From: JAFMKE01 sp964655225
GTDB taxonomy: Bacteria; Bacteroidota; Bacteroidia; Chitinophagales; UBA8649
DNA length: 32,990 bases
Reading direction: 5' to 3'
Assembly (NCBI GenBank): GCA_964655225.1
Contig: CAZZMB010000028.1
Span: forward strand, 1-32,990
Shown here piece after piece: positions 25,225 through 32,990 of this stretch; the first letter of the stretch is position 1, and each line of letters starts with the position of its first letter. The notes beneath the pieces were generated by a model. That model was not told where the DNA came from and searched no databases. It worked only from the letters and a program-made list of their open reading frames with translations. The translations under genes and the position numbers were made by a program.

Positions 25225-26490
25225 ATGTCAATTCAAATCAAAAGTAATAAATTTCTACAAACACTTGGACCAGGAATACTCTTTGCTAGCACAGCCATTG
25301 GTGTATCTCATCTTGTACAAAGCACTAAAGCTGGCGCCAATTATGGCTTTACATTAATCCTTTTTATTCTTGCAGCCAACATCTTCAAATTTCCATTTTT
25401 TGAATTTGGTTCAAGATATGCCTCAGCTACAGGAACAAGTTTGCTCGATGGTTATCGAAAAATGCATTGGGGTATATTGCTCTTATATCTATTGATTACC
25501 CTCAGTTCGATGTTCTTTGTTTGTGCAGCTGTTTCTTTTGTAGCAGCAGGATTTTTTGAAAATTTATTGGGAATTCAAAGTCCTCCGCATTTATTTTATC
25601 TCAGTAGTTTCCTACTTATAATAGTTTGCTTTGGTATTTTAAGCACCGGCAAATACCACACCTTAGATGGAATAATTAAAGTAATTGCAGTATGTTTATT
25701 AATCACTACATTAATTGCTTTTGGTTTAAGCTTATGGAAAGGACCTACTAATCCTGATACGAAGTTCATTCAGTTTAACTTAATCAATCAGAACTCTTTT
25801 CCCTTTATTATAGCGCTAATGGGTTGGATGCCAACTGCTGTTGACCTTTCTACTTGGAATAGTTTGTGGACCTTAGAAAGAATAAAGGATAGTGGATACA
25901 AACCCAGTTTAAAAGAAACTTTAAGAGAGTTCAATCTTGGATATTGGATTTCTGCTGGCTTGTCTATTTGCTTTGTCACTTTAGGTGCCTTTTTAGTTTT
26001 TAGCTCAGGAGAATCTATGCCTGCAGATAACATATCATTTACCGGGAAAGTGATAAGCCTTTTCACCTTATCTTTTGGGAATTGGAGTTTTTATTTGATT
26101 GCCATCGCATCCTTTGCTATTATGTTTGGTACAACCATCGGAGTTCTTGATGGATACGCCCGAACCTTGAGTAGAATCATGGAACTCTTCAAAGGAGAAG
26201 AAGAAAGCCCCAAAATGTATACGCGCTGGTTAGCTGTAACTGGCATAGGAAGTATGTTGGTCATCTATTTCTTTAATAACAACTTCAGTGCTTTAATTAA
26301 TTTTGCAACAACCCTTTCCTTTCTAATAGCTCCCTTTATTGCCGTAATCAACTTCAAACTTGTGACAGGAAATGACTTAAAAACTGAGGATCAGCCAAAA
26401 AATGGAATGAAAATTTTAAGTTATTTAGGCATTATTCTATTGACTGCCTTTAGTATTTTTTATATTTACCATCAAATTATACTCAAATGA
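25225..26490 (+). CDS. Nramp-related membrane transporter, atypical metal site
   Basis: A 421-residue protein with about eleven hydrophobic helices, related to Nramp divalent-metal transporters of the APC fold. GPGILFASTAIGVSH (15-29) corresponds to helix 1, and FIIALMGWMPTAVDLSTW (194-211) to helix 6. Canonical Nramps carry DPGN in helix 1 and A-x-x-MPH in helix 6; here the helix 1 Asp and Asn are missing and helix 6 keeps only Met-Pro. Transport of Mn or Fe is therefore doubtful. The gene overlaps 3-hydroxyanthranilate dioxygenase by four bases, so it may import a kynurenine-pathway substrate or supply the dioxygenase metal; both are inference. Confidence 0.8.
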   Translation: MSIQIKSNKFLQTLGPGILFASTAIGVSHLVQSTKAGANYGFTLILFILAANIFKFPFFEFGSRYASATGTSLLDGYRKMHWGILLLYLLITLSSMFFVCAAVSFVAAGFFENLLGIQSPPHLFYLSSFLLIIVCFGILSTGKYHTLDGIIKVIAVCLLITTLIAFGLSLWKGPTNPDTKFIQFNLINQNSFPFIIALMGWMPTAVDLSTWNSLWTLERIKDSGYKPSLKETLREFNLGYWISAGLSICFVTLGAFLVFSSGESMPADNISFTGKVISLFTLSFGNWSFYLIAIASFAIMFGTTIGVLDGYARTLSRIMELFKGEEESPKMYTRWLAVTGIGSMLVIYFFNNNFSALINFATTLSFLIAPFIAVINFKLVTGNDLKTEDQPKNGMKILSYLGIILLTAFSIFYIYHQIILK

Positions 26491-27014
26491 TGATTGCACC
26501 GCCGTTCAACCTAAATAAATGGATAGAAGAAAATAGGGATCTTTTAAAACCTCCAATAGGAAATAAAAACCTTTATAAGGAGGCTGGAGACTATATCGTT
26601 ATGATTGTTGGCGGGCCTAATGCTCGTAAAGACTATCATTACAATGAGACCGAAGAGTTGTTTTATCAATTAGAAGGAGATATTCTTGTTAAAATACAAG
26701 TCGATGGTAAATCGGTAGATGTGCCCATAAAGCAAGGAGAGATGTTCCTGCTTCCCGCTAAAATACCACATTCGCCTATTCGTCCGGAAGGAAGTGTCGG
26801 ATTAGTCATTGAGGTAAAGAGAACAGAGCACCTGACAGATGGGTTGTTATGGTTTTGCGATAAATGCAACAACAAGCTTCATGAATCTTATTTTCAACTA
26901 AGAAATATAGAACAAGACTTCCTAACCAGGTTTAATACATTCTATTCTTCTGAAGAAATGCGCACTTGCTCCAAATGCTCCAATATTATGGAAATCGATA
27001 AGCGATTCGTTTAA
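26487..27014 (+). CDS. nbaC: 3-hydroxyanthranilate 3,4-dioxygenase
   Basis: This cupin opens the ring of 3-hydroxyanthranilate to 2-amino-3-carboxymuconate semialdehyde, a branch point to quinolinate/NAD or to full tryptophan breakdown. The 175 residues carry the Fe(II) ligands His51, Glu57 and His95 and the substrate-binding Arg47 and Arg99, in GGPNARKDYHYNETEE (42-57) and LLPAKIPHSPIRP (88-100). The C-terminal CDKC (124-127) and CSKC (161-164) form the rubredoxin-like second metal site of bacterial and fungal enzymes. The start overlaps the Nramp-like gene (ATGA), and kynureninase follows after 28 bases. Confidence 0.96.
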   Translation: MMIAPPFNLNKWIEENRDLLKPPIGNKNLYKEAGDYIVMIVGGPNARKDYHYNETEELFYQLEGDILVKIQVDGKSVDVPIKQGEMFLLPAKIPHSPIRPEGSVGLVIEVKRTEHLTDGLLWFCDKCNNKLHESYFQLRNIEQDFLTRFNTFYSSEEMRTCSKCSNIMEIDKRFV

Positions 27015-27042
27015 TCATTAATTTAATTCAAAGAGAAAGATT

Positions 27043-28296
27043 ATGCATTTTGAAGACAGTCTATCATTTGCGCAAGCCATTGATAAACAAGATCCCTTAA
27101 AAGAATACCGCAGCAAATTCTATATCCCGCAACACCTGGGAAAGGACTGTATATACTTTTGTGGCAATTCCTTAGGATTGCAAGCTAAATCGGTGGAAAA
27201 ATACATACAACAAGAATTAGACGATTGGAAAAAATTTGGAGTTGAAGGTCATTTTGATGGTAAAAATCCATGGATGCACTATCATCATTTTGTAGAGAAA
27301 CAAGCAGCAAAAATTGTAGGTGCCTCGAATGAAGAAGTGGTTGTAATGAATACACTTTCTGTAAATCTAAACCTGCTAATGGTTTCTTTTTATAGACCCT
27401 CTAAGACTAGATTTAAGATAATGATTGAAGCAGATGCCTTTCCATCCGATCATTATGCAGTACAACAGCAAGCTAAATTTCATGGTTTCGAACCCGATGA
27501 AGCGATTGTTCAGATATATCCTAGAGAAGGAGAATATACTCTTCAAACAGAAGATATTATTGCGGAAATAACCAAACATGGGGATTCTTTGGCCCTAGTT
27601 ATGTTAGGAGGAGTTAATTATTACACGGGGCAATTTTTTGATTTAGCCAGTATTACCTCTGCAGGCCATGCAGTGGGAGCCAAAGTTGGATTTGATTTAG
27701 CACATGCAGCTGGCAATGTATTGTTAGAGTTGAATAAATGGAATGTGGACTTTGCAACATGGTGTTCGTATAAATACTTAAATTCCGGTCCTGGAGGAGT
27801 CAGTGGCGTATTTATCCATGAAAAGCATCACAAAGATCAAGATATTCCTCGATTTGCTGGATGGTGGGGACATGATGAAAAAACTCGTTTTAAAATGGAT
27901 AAGAATTTTGTTCCCATGCAGAACGCTTCGGGATGGCAAATGAGTAATGCACAGATTCTACCTATGGCAGCACACTGGGCGAGTTTAGAAATTTTTGATA
28001 AGGCTGGCATGCATAAACTTAGAGAGAAAAGTATAAAGCTGACTGCATATCTAGAATTTCTTCTTCTAAATAATCCATTTGGATTTAAATTAATCACCCC
28101 GAAAAATAAAGATGAACGAGGTTGCCAATTATCCTTGCTCACCGGAGATGACGGAAAAGAATTGTTTGATCACTTACAAAAAAATGGCGTCATAGCCGAT
28201 TGGAGGGAACCAAATGTTATCCGGATTGCGCCTGTCCCACTTTACAACAGTTTTGAAGATGTTTGGCGATTTGTCGATATATTAAAGGGATTCTAG
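27043..28296 (+). CDS. kynU: Kynureninase
   Basis: This PLP enzyme cleaves 3-hydroxykynurenine (or kynurenine) to 3-hydroxyanthranilate (or anthranilate) and alanine; its product feeds the dioxygenase encoded upstream. The 417 residues match the family. Seen: YFCGNSLGLQAKS (38-50), EADAFPSDHYAV (129-140), GFDLAHAAGN (216-225) with Asp218 for the cofactor, and the Schiff-base lysine in TWCSYKYLNSGPGG (Lys244). It is the last gene of the Nramp-like, HAO, kynU unit, closed by a two-way terminator shared with rpsT. Tryptophan dioxygenase, formamidase and kynurenine monooxygenase are not in the window. Confidence 0.96.
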   Translation: MHFEDSLSFAQAIDKQDPLKEYRSKFYIPQHLGKDCIYFCGNSLGLQAKSVEKYIQQELDDWKKFGVEGHFDGKNPWMHYHHFVEKQAAKIVGASNEEVVVMNTLSVNLNLLMVSFYRPSKTRFKIMIEADAFPSDHYAVQQQAKFHGFEPDEAIVQIYPREGEYTLQTEDIIAEITKHGDSLALVMLGGVNYYTGQFFDLASITSAGHAVGAKVGFDLAHAAGNVLLELNKWNVDFATWCSYKYLNSGPGGVSGVFIHEKHHKDQDIPRFAGWWGHDEKTRFKMDKNFVPMQNASGWQMSNAQILPMAAHWASLEIFDKAGMHKLREKSIKLTAYLEFLLLNNPFGFKLITPKNKDERGCQLSLLTGDDGKELFDHLQKNGVIADWREPNVIRIAPVPLYNSFEDVWRFVDILKGF

Positions 28297-28449
28297 TTTG
28301 ATAAATCTCAAAATACTTCTGCTTTCAATTCTTTTTGGGCTTGTTTCTATTTCATAAGTTCCAGGCCTTGACTAAGAACTAGTTTGCCCGAAGATATCTC
28401 AAAAGCAGATTTACCAGATTACTTTATTATAGACTAGGCCAGGGTTTAA

Positions 28450-28489
28450 AACAAAAAAGCCACTCAAGTTAATGAATGGCTTATTTGTT
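28450..28489. terminator. Bidirectional terminator between kynU and rpsT
   Basis: The arms 28450-28466 and 28473-28489 pair with two mismatches (core AAGCCA/TGGCTT, outer AACAAA/TTTGTT) around a six-base loop. A-rich and T-rich edges let it work for both convergent genes. Confidence 0.7.
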
Positions 28490-28504
28490 AGATTTTAAAA
28501 ATCT

Positions 28505-28756
28505 TTATAGACTATTTACCATTTTGGTAAGTTTCGATTTCAAGTTAGATGCGTTATTCTTGTGAATTTGGTTTCTTTTAGCAATTTTATCAATTAGAGA
28601 AACTACAACAGGGAGGTCCTTCACTGCAGATTTCTTTTCCTTAGTTGCTCGTATCTTCCTAACTGCATTTCGCATAGTTTTAGCATAATATCTGTTTGCC
28701 AATCTACGAGTAGCATTCTGTCTGATTCTTTTCTTAGCTGATTTAGTATGTGCCAT
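28505..28756 (-). CDS. rpsT: 30S ribosomal protein S20
   Basis: An 83-residue basic protein that binds the 5' domain of 16S rRNA. The start MAHTKSAKKRIRQNATRR and the three-helix pattern with NRYYAKTMRNAVRKIR and IHKNNASNLKSKLTKMVN are diagnostic of bS20. It is monocistronic, with a well-formed promoter 29 bases upstream and a terminator 16 bases after the stop. Confidence 0.97.
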   Translation of the reverse strand: MAHTKSAKKRIRQNATRRLANRYYAKTMRNAVRKIRATKEKKSAVKDLPVVVSLIDKIAKRNQIHKNNASNLKSKLTKMVNSL

Positions 28757-28784
28757 CTGTTTATTTAATTTTAGAAACGGAATG

Positions 28785-28815
28785 CAAAGGTAAAACTAAT
28801 TCTGCTCAAATCAAA
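28785..28815 (-). promoter_or_regulatory. Bacteroidota-type promoter of rpsT
   Basis: On the minus strand, -33 TTTG (28815-28812), a 19-base spacer and -7 TACCTTTG (28792-28785): full agreement with the TTTG-N19-TAnnTTTG consensus. Predicted start near 28779, leader of about 23 bases. Confidence 0.75.
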
Positions 28816-28963
28816 GTAAATAATTCTTGTTTTTTTTATCTCACGGAGTATATCAAAACCCAATTAACACCTTAGCAAACTAATTCCCAATAAAGATTGT
28901 TTTTACAACGATATTATTGGAAAAAATATGATATTTACAAGCATAATTGTTTAAACATCCAGC

Positions 28964-31693
28964 ATGAGTAAATTCTCTTATTTAAGTAATGCCCATCCAG
29001 AGTATATTGAAACTCTTTATGCCTCGTACAAGGATGATGAAAACTCAGTTGATCCAGAATATAAAAAATTCTTTGAAGGTTTTGATTTTGCTCAACAAAA
29101 CTATACCCAAAATGAACCCTCCTCTGGAGTAGGATTGTCCTTAGATGAATTTAAAGTGTTTCAACTTATAGAAGCTTATAGAAACCAGGGACATTTATTG
29201 GCAGATACCAATCCGATTCGTACTAGAAAAGACAGAAAAGCCAATTTAGATATTGCTTTCTTCGGCTTGACGGAGAAAGACCTAAAAAAGGAATTCTTTG
29301 CAGGAGAAATTGCTGGTTTAGGAAAAACAAGTTTAGAAAATATAATTACCCATTTAAAGCAGGGGTATTGTTCTACGATTGGGTGGCAATATAATTATGT
29401 AAGAGATGAAGAGGAGTTAAAATGGCTGCGAAATAAAATTGAAAACAACCCGAACTTCAAACAATTTGATATTGCGAAGAAAGAGTCCATCTTGAGGGAA
29501 CTTAATCACGCCGTAGTTTTTGAACAGTTTTTGGGTAAAAAATATATTGGCGAAAAGCGATTCTCATTAGAAGGAGGCGAAACCACTATACCTGCTTTGT
29601 TGTCCATAATTGAAACCGCTGCACGCGCTGAAACCCCAGTAGACGAGGTTGTTATTGGGATGGCCCATCGTGGGAGATTGAATGTTCTTACGAATATATT
29701 AGGTAAAACATACGAAGAAATTTTTAATGAATTTGAAGGAAACGAGCCCTTAAAAACCATGGGAGATGGTGATGTTAAGTACCACCTTGGTTTTCGATCT
29801 ACTCATGTGGCAAAGAATGGAAAAGAAGTGCATCTTGAACTTATGCCAAACCCTTCTCATTTGGAAGCGGTATACCCTGTACTTGAAGGATTTACTCGAG
29901 CAAAAGCAGATATCATATATAATTCAGAGTACAAACGCATCCTACCCATAATTATACATGGAGATGCTGCTATTGCCGGGCAAGGGGTCGTTTACGAAAC
30001 CTTGCAAATGAGTAAGTTGCACGGATATCTAACAGGTGGAACAATTCACTATGTAATTAATAATCAAATTGGCTTTACTACAGATTTTGATGATGCTCGT
30101 TCCTCTGATTATTGTGATAGTATCGCTAAAACTATTGAAGCACCTGTTATTCAAGTCAATGGAGATGATGTTGAAGCGGTGATTTTTGTAGCTGAACTCG
30201 CTGCAGAATATAGACAACTATTTAAGAAAGATATTTTCATTGATATGGTTTGCTATAGAAAGCATGGACATAATGAAAGTGATGATCCGAAGTATACGCA
30301 GCCGCGTTTATACGCGAAAATCAGTAAACACAAAAACACGAGAGACATTTATTCAGCCAAGCTAGCCGAACAAGGAGATATAGGGAAAGAATTGGCTAAA
30401 AAAATGGATAAAGAGTTTTGGGCAGAGTTACAAGATCGTTTAGATCGTGTGAAAGAAAACACTGTCGTTTACAAACCACAACCACCAGAGTTGGCATGGA
30501 AAAAACTAAGAGCTTCAACTGCTGAAGATTTTCACATTTCACCAAAAACATCCATCACTAAAACAAAAGCAACTAAAATAATAAAGGCTTTAATTACCAC
30601 GCCTGACAATTTCACCCCCTTGCGAAAAGTGGCAAAATATCTGGACAACAGAAGGCGGATTATGCAAGATGAAAAATCCGTTGATTGGGCTGCTGCAGAA
30701 CTATTAGCCTATGGATCTATCCTGCAAGAAGGGAATGATGTGCGAATGAGTGGACAAGATGTAAAAAGAGGTACATTCTCTCATCGTCATGCAGTTATTT
30801 CTGATGAAAAAACTGGTGAAGAATTTAATCGACTAGGCCTGGTTAATAAGAATCAAGGTGAGTTTAGAATTTATAATTCACACCTCTCTGAATATGCTGT
30901 ACTTGGTTTTGAATATGGATACTCATTAGCGAGTCCAGACTCTTTAGTCATTTGGGAAGCTCAATTCGGCGATTTTTCAAATACCGCGCAATGTATTATT
31001 GATCAATTTATTGCCTCAGGTGAGAGTAAATGGAGCAAATGTAGTGGTTTAGTGATGCTTCTCCCCCATGGATATGAAGGACAAGGACCAGAACATTCTA
31101 GCGCTCGTTTAGAACGTTTTCTTCAAATGGCAGCAGAAGACAACATGATCATTACAAATATTACGGATAGTGCCAATTTGTTTCATGGTATTCGAAGACA
31201 ACAAAAATGGGATTTCAGAAAACCTTTAATTAACATGTCGCCAAAATCTTTACTGCGACATCCTAGGACCTCCTCACCTATTGAAGATTTGTTCAAAGGA
31301 ACATTTAAGGAAATCATAGATGATTCTTTAGTTAAAGATGCTAGTAAGGTCAAACGACTATTACTCTGTTCGGGAAAAGTAGCCTTTGATTTGATTGAAA
31401 AGAAGGAAAATGAAAATAGAGATGACATTGCTATCGTTCGATTAGAGCAATTGTACCCGATTAATGACATGTTTTTAGACCGTATTTTTAATAAGTACAA
31501 GCAAGCTGATGTAGTTTGGGTCCAAGAAGAACCCAAGAATATGGGCGCATGGCAATATATGCTTAATAGATTCTACAAGACAAGAACAATTGAATGCGTA
31601 GCGAGAAAAATAAGTGCTTCTACAGCTACTGGATACAAGAAACAACACCTCAAAGAACAAGAAGAAATACTCAATAAAGCCTTTAACGGATAA
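28964..31693 (+). CDS. sucA: 2-oxoglutarate dehydrogenase E1 component
   Basis: It decarboxylates 2-oxoglutarate with thiamine diphosphate in the TCA cycle and passes the succinyl group to E2. The 909 residues are of normal length. Seen: an N-terminal helix SYLSNAHPEYIETLYASYK (5-23) that binds the complex core, AYRNQGHLLADTNPI (71-85), IGMAHRGRLNVL (231-242), GDAAIAGQGVVYE (333-345) and NNQIGF (366-371) for ThDP, and the C-terminal transketolase-like part with GYEGQGPEHSSARLERFLQ. It is followed by sucB after ten bases. No clear TAnnTTTG promoter is visible in the 207 bases upstream. Confidence 0.97.
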   Translation: MSKFSYLSNAHPEYIETLYASYKDDENSVDPEYKKFFEGFDFAQQNYTQNEPSSGVGLSLDEFKVFQLIEAYRNQGHLLADTNPIRTRKDRKANLDIAFFGLTEKDLKKEFFAGEIAGLGKTSLENIITHLKQGYCSTIGWQYNYVRDEEELKWLRNKIENNPNFKQFDIAKKESILRELNHAVVFEQFLGKKYIGEKRFSLEGGETTIPALLSIIETAARAETPVDEVVIGMAHRGRLNVLTNILGKTYEEIFNEFEGNEPLKTMGDGDVKYHLGFRSTHVAKNGKEVHLELMPNPSHLEAVYPVLEGFTRAKADIIYNSEYKRILPIIIHGDAAIAGQGVVYETLQMSKLHGYLTGGTIHYVINNQIGFTTDFDDARSSDYCDSIAKTIEAPVIQVNGDDVEAVIFVAELAAEYRQLFKKDIFIDMVCYRKHGHNESDDPKYTQPRLYAKISKHKNTRDIYSAKLAEQGDIGKELAKKMDKEFWAELQDRLDRVKENTVVYKPQPPELAWKKLRASTAEDFHISPKTSITKTKATKIIKALITTPDNFTPLRKVAKYLDNRRRIMQDEKSVDWAAAELLAYGSILQEGNDVRMSGQDVKRGTFSHRHAVISDEKTGEEFNRLGLVNKNQGEFRIYNSHLSEYAVLGFEYGYSLASPDSLVIWEAQFGDFSNTAQCIIDQFIASGESKWSKCSGLVMLLPHGYEGQGPEHSSARLERFLQMAAEDNMIITNITDSANLFHGIRRQQKWDFRKPLINMSPKSLLRHPRTSSPIEDLFKGTFKEIIDDSLVKDASKVKRLLLCSGKVAFDLIEKKENENRDDIAIVRLEQLYPINDMFLDRIFNKYKQADVVWVQEEPKNMGAWQYMLNRFYKTRTIECVARKISASTATGYKKQHLKEQEEILNKAFNG

Positions 31694-31703
31694 ACTAAAC
31701 ACT

Positions 31704-32984
31704 ATGTCAAAAATTATCGAAATGCACGTGCCTAACTTGGCAGAATCAATAACTGAAGTCACCCTTGCTCAATGGTTAGTTGAAGATGGTGATTATGTTG
31801 AAATTGATCAAGCCATTGTTGAAATGGAAACTGACAAAGCCTCTCAAGAACTATTTGCTGTTCAAAGTGGACAAGTTAAGTTTGAAGCTGAAGAAGGAGA
31901 AGATCTAGCAATTGGTGCACTTATCTGCAAAATTGATACTTCTGTTCAAGCGCCAGAAGGTCAGAAAGAAGCTCCTCCTGCCAAAGAAAAAGAAGAAGCT
32001 GTACCGAAGGCTTCAAAAGAAGAGAAGAAAGTCTCAGTGACGGAGTCAGCGACACCAAGTCATGCATCTGGTCATACATCTCCTGCTGCTGCGAAGATAG
32101 CCGCTGAACATAATTTAAATACGGGCAATATTATCGGTTCAGGCCCTAGTGGAAGGATTACGAAAGCAGATGTCATAAAAGCTATAGAAAACGGAACAGC
32201 AACCATCCAACAAGGTGCTGCTGCTTTATTAGGATCAGGTAAATCTTTTTCAAGAGAAGAGCGATCAGAAAGAATGTCGCGTTTACGTAAAACTATCTCC
32301 GAACGATTAGTATTTGCCAAGAATTCAACAGCTATGCTAACCACGTTTAACGAAGTAAACATGGAACCTATTTTGGCAATAAGAAAGAAATATAGAGACC
32401 CATTTTATAAGAAATATGGAGTAGGCATCGGATTTATGTCTTTCTTCAGTAAAGCCGTAGCCTTATCCTTAAACAAATTTCCTGCAGTAAATGCTCAACT
32501 TGATGTTGACAATGGAAATGTAATCTATCATGACTACGTCGATATTTCAATAGCAGTCTCCACACCAAAAGGATTAGTTGTTCCGGTTATACGTAATGTA
32601 GAATCATTAAGCATGGATGGAATAGAAAAAGAAGTCAAACGATTGGCCGTGCGAGGAAGAGATGGACAATTAACGATGGATGAAATGAGCGGAGGAACAT
32701 TTACAATTACCAATGGTGGTGTTTTTGGGTCATTACTTTCTACTCCTATAATCAACCCTCCTCAAAGTGCCATCTTAGGTATGCATAAAATTGAAGAAAG
32801 ACCTGTGGCTGAGAATGGACAAGTAGTCATTAAAAACATGATGTATTTAGCTTTAAGTTATGACCATAGAATCATCGATGGAAAAGAATCAGTAAGCTTT
32901 TTAGTTTCGGTAAAAGATTATCTAGAAAATCCAGAAAGTATGTTGTTGGGAGCAGATCCTTTAGATATCTTATTGGGAATGTAA
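31704..32984 (+). CDS. sucB: 2-oxoglutarate dehydrogenase E2, dihydrolipoamide succinyltransferase
   Basis: The succinyltransferase core of the 2-oxoglutarate dehydrogenase complex, 426 residues. One lipoyl domain (2-75) with VPNLAESITEVT (9-20) and METDKAS carrying lipoyl Lys45, a peripheral-subunit-binding domain (SPAAAKIAAEHNL to ITKADVIKAI), and an acyltransferase domain with SYDHRIIDG (catalytic His388 and Asp392). The PNLAESITE motif is the 2-oxoglutarate type, unlike PRMSDTM of pdhC in this window. The frame is open upstream to 31614, but that would lie inside sucA; the ATG ten bases after the sucA stop is preferred. The stop is complete six bases before the window end. Confidence 0.97.
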   Translation: MSKIIEMHVPNLAESITEVTLAQWLVEDGDYVEIDQAIVEMETDKASQELFAVQSGQVKFEAEEGEDLAIGALICKIDTSVQAPEGQKEAPPAKEKEEAVPKASKEEKKVSVTESATPSHASGHTSPAAAKIAAEHNLNTGNIIGSGPSGRITKADVIKAIENGTATIQQGAAALLGSGKSFSREERSERMSRLRKTISERLVFAKNSTAMLTTFNEVNMEPILAIRKKYRDPFYKKYGVGIGFMSFFSKAVALSLNKFPAVNAQLDVDNGNVIYHDYVDISIAVSTPKGLVVPVIRNVESLSMDGIEKEVKRLAVRGRDGQLTMDEMSGGTFTITNGGVFGSLLSTPIINPPQSAILGMHKIEERPVAENGQVVIKNMMYLALSYDHRIIDGKESVSFLVSVKDYLENPESMLLGADPLDILLGM

Positions 32985-32990
32985 ATTATT

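Noticed and set aside
28297..28449. Possible gene remnant after kynU
   Set aside because: No frame of useful length and no recognisable family; treated as plain intergenic sequence.
28757..28963. Promoter for sucA
   Set aside because: The upstream sequence has near matches but no exact TAnnTTTG with a spaced TTG on the plus strand, so none is annotated.
31614..31703. Longer sucB start inside sucA
   Set aside because: The extra 30 residues are an out-of-frame reading of the sucA 3' end; the ATG at 31704 begins the lipoyl domain.
1..32990. Mobile element, prophage, CRISPR or defence island
   Set aside because: No transposase, integrase, phage, Cas or toxin-antitoxin genes, no regularly spaced repeats, and the gene content is uniformly conserved Bacteroidota-type.

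Overview
The window looks like a contig piece from a member of the Bacteroidota, most likely class Flavobacteriia. The base composition is AT-rich. There is a secreted protein with a type IX secretion (Por) C-terminal sorting domain. Start codons are mostly preceded by A-rich stretches rather than strong Shine-Dalgarno sites. Several genes carry the Bacteroidota promoter signature (-7 box TAnnTTTG, sometimes with a -33 TTG/TTTG). Protein families are typical of flavobacteria. I see no rRNA or tRNA genes, CRISPR arrays, insertion sequences or prophage genes. One 100-base run of N (18545-18644) is an assembly gap inside a coding sequence.

Layout. 1-2648 (minus): a PNGase F-like secreted protein followed by ribH, which runs off the left edge. 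3078-6517 (plus): a class I CPD photolyase, a UbiE-like methyltransferase, and pyruvate dehydrogenase E2 (pdhC) with its own clear promoter. 6616-8614 (minus): rlmH, a SpoU-family RNA methyltransferase and threonine aldolase, tightly packed. 8693-10525 (plus): a small lipoprotein, an NfeD-like membrane protein and the flotillin floA, closed by a two-way terminator. 10703-13524 (minus): hisS followed directly by hutH. 13812-15132 (plus): a LytTR regulator with a degenerate receiver domain and a lipocalin lipoprotein. 15156-20063 (minus): rfbD-cysQ, and recF-DciA-like(DUF721)-TPR protein. 20096-22603 (plus): pdhA, a membrane-anchored TPR protein, a strong terminator and a family 2 glycosyltransferase. 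22607-25189 (minus): two tandem ppk2 genes and an SDR-fold protein. 25225-28296 (plus): a Nramp-like transporter, 3-hydroxyanthranilate 3,4-dioxygenase and kynureninase. 28505-28756 (minus): rpsT. 28964-32984 (plus): sucA-sucB.

How the genes fit together. Central carbon metabolism is prominent: E1-alpha and E2 of pyruvate dehydrogenase, lying 13.6 kb apart, and E1/E2 of 2-oxoglutarate dehydrogenase as an operon. Amino-acid breakdown is represented by hutH (histidine), kynU and HAO (tryptophan via kynurenine) and threonine aldolase. Polyphosphate use is doubled by two PPK2 paralogues. DNA repair and replication appear as photolyase, RecF and a DciA-like protein.

Most of the window is conserved housekeeping, and I do not see a clearly new multi-gene defence or mobile system. 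The most interesting leads are the kynurenine operon, which includes a Nramp-fold transporter lacking the usual metal-binding motif and a divergent SDR lacking the catalytic Tyr and Lys; the hisS-hutH coupling; the orphan LytTR protein with a degenerate receiver; and an orphan UUCG-capped hairpin between the divergent hisS and LytTR genes.
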